From NCBI RefSeq assembly GCF_024721975.1, contig NZ_JANQBB010000003.1, forward strand, positions 1 to 64,000: 64,000 nucleotides of DNA, written 5' to 3'. The stretch comes from Paenibacillus endoradicis. Its GTDB lineage: Bacteria > Bacillota > Bacilli > Paenibacillales > Paenibacillaceae. This document shows, piece by piece, positions 63,379-64,000 of the stretch; positions within the stretch are counted from its first letter, which is position 1, and the number at the start of each line of letters is the position of its first letter. The translations under genes were made by a program, and so were the position numbers. Below the pieces are notes generated by a model, which searched no databases, had not been told where the DNA came from, and saw nothing but the letters and a program-made list of their open reading frames with translations.

Positions 63379-64000
63379 TTGATAGCAAAGAAAAATTTAT
63401 TTTCGTCAGAAATCAAGGAGAAAGTTCAATCGTTGATTTCTGAGATGACGTTAGAAGAGAAAGTTGGCCAAATGTCGCAATTTGATTGGGGATTTCATGC
63501 CATAAATCCGGATGCCGGTGGTGAAATTAATCTGATCATGAAGGAACTCTTAGATAAGGGTATGCTGGGCTCGTTGTTTAATTTATCTGGAGTTGAACAA
63601 GCAAATACATTGCAACAGCAAGCGATTGAAAGGTCTCGTCTTGGAATTCCTATGATTGTAGGGAGAGATGTTATTCACGGTTACCGTTCAGTTTTTCCTA
63701 TTCCACTCGCGCAATCGGCAAGCTGGAATCCAGATCTAATTAGAAGAACAGCATCAGCCGCGTCCAAGGAAGCGGCGTCTGACGGTATTTCTTGGGTATT
63801 TGCTCCGATGATCGATATTACGAGAGATCCAAGATGGGGAAGAATCGCCGAAACTATGGGAGAAGATCCCCATCTAGGTGAGATTATGGCTGAAGCATGG
63901 GTTGATGGTGCGGAAGTGCTAGATTCTGCTAATGAAAGCCTTTCTGTTGCAAGCTGTCCGAAGCATTTTGCAGGATATGGATTTGCAGAATCAGGCCGTG
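63379..64000 (+). CDS. Glycoside hydrolase family 3 protein, N-terminal part (runs off the window)
   Basis: From TTG 63379, with AAAGGAGAT 7 nt upstream, an open frame continues to the window end (207 codons). It shows GH3 marks: MTLEEKVGQMSQFDWG, RDVIHGYRSVFPIPLAQSASWNP, FAPMIDITRDPRWGRIAETMGEDPHL and SCPKHFAGYGFAESGR. The start resembles BglX-type beta-glucosidases; the catalytic Asp lies beyond the edge. No signal peptide is seen, so it is probably cytosolic and cleaves imported oligosaccharides. Xylosidase or arabinosidase activity is also possible in this family. Confidence 0.9.
   Translation, partial: MIAKKNLFSSEIKEKVQSLISEMTLEEKVGQMSQFDWGFHAINPDAGGEINLIMKELLDKGMLGSLFNLSGVEQANTLQQQAIERSRLGIPMIVGRDVIHGYRSVFPIPLAQSASWNPDLIRRTASAASKEAASDGISWVFAPMIDITRDPRWGRIAETMGEDPHLGEIMAEAWVDGAEVLDSANESLSVASCPKHFAGYGFAESGR

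Overview
The window reads as a chromosomal segment of a low-GC, spore-forming Bacillota of the Paenibacillaceae type. The support is a Bacillus-like tRNA cluster, a small acid-soluble spore protein gene (sspI) beside a SpoU-type methyltransferase gene, a Lia-type envelope-stress operon, S-layer-homology (SLH) anchored polysaccharide enzymes, and several YesM/YesN two-component systems paired with CUT1 sugar ABC transporters. Most genes lie on the + strand.

Layout. 1-742: a tRNA cluster (partial, probably Thr; then Tyr, Trp, His, Gln, Gly, Cys, Arg, Leu). 1.2-19.5 kb: a carbohydrate locus marked by recurring TAAACGTTTA palindromes next to promoters. It holds a DUF4432 aldose-epimerase-like protein, a LacI-family regulator that is the likely reader of the palindrome, an N-terminal stub of a GH51 arabinofuranosidase, an 806-aa cytosolic protein, a divergent AraC regulator, and an ABC transporter operon ending in a 2516-aa SLH-anchored surface protein. 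The surface protein and the 806-aa protein appear distantly related (DUF5695-like), so the locus looks like a two-tier glycan-use system: cut outside, import, process inside. 19.8-31.2 kb: histidine kinase and AraC-type response regulator, lipoprotein and two permeases, and an SLH-anchored GH53 endo-galactanase. 31.3-40.1 kb: a second kinase/regulator pair, two permeases and two tandem paralogous binding lipoproteins. Neither transporter has an ATPase gene here; a shared MsmX-type ATPase is presumably encoded elsewhere.

40.3-44.3 kb: a Lia-like operon (small membrane protein, PspA, PspC-domain protein, second PspA, kinase, regulator). 44.4-45.3 kb: an unusual array of seven and a half 85-bp tandem repeats, each with a hairpin, followed by a palindromic element that recurs in related form at 52.7-52.9 kb. 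45.3-49.5 kb: a YwmB-like protein, glucose-6-phosphate dehydrogenase and release factor 3. 49.5-54.1 kb: a probably CcpA-repressed sugar operon (LacI regulator, Gfo/Idh/MocA oxidoreductase, ThuA-domain protein, second oxidoreductase). 54.3-56.8 kb: a coupled pair, a PLP-dependent deaminase/aldolase-like protein and a D-arabinono-lactone-oxidase-like flavoprotein. 57-62.3 kb: a lone PhnM, sspI, a SpoU methyltransferase, an HD-GYP protein and a YcdB/YcdC-like protein. 62.5-64 kb: an AraC regulator divergent from a GH3 glycosidase gene that runs off the right edge.

Functions are from family recognition by eye; no searches were run. Promoters, operators and repeats were read directly from the bases.
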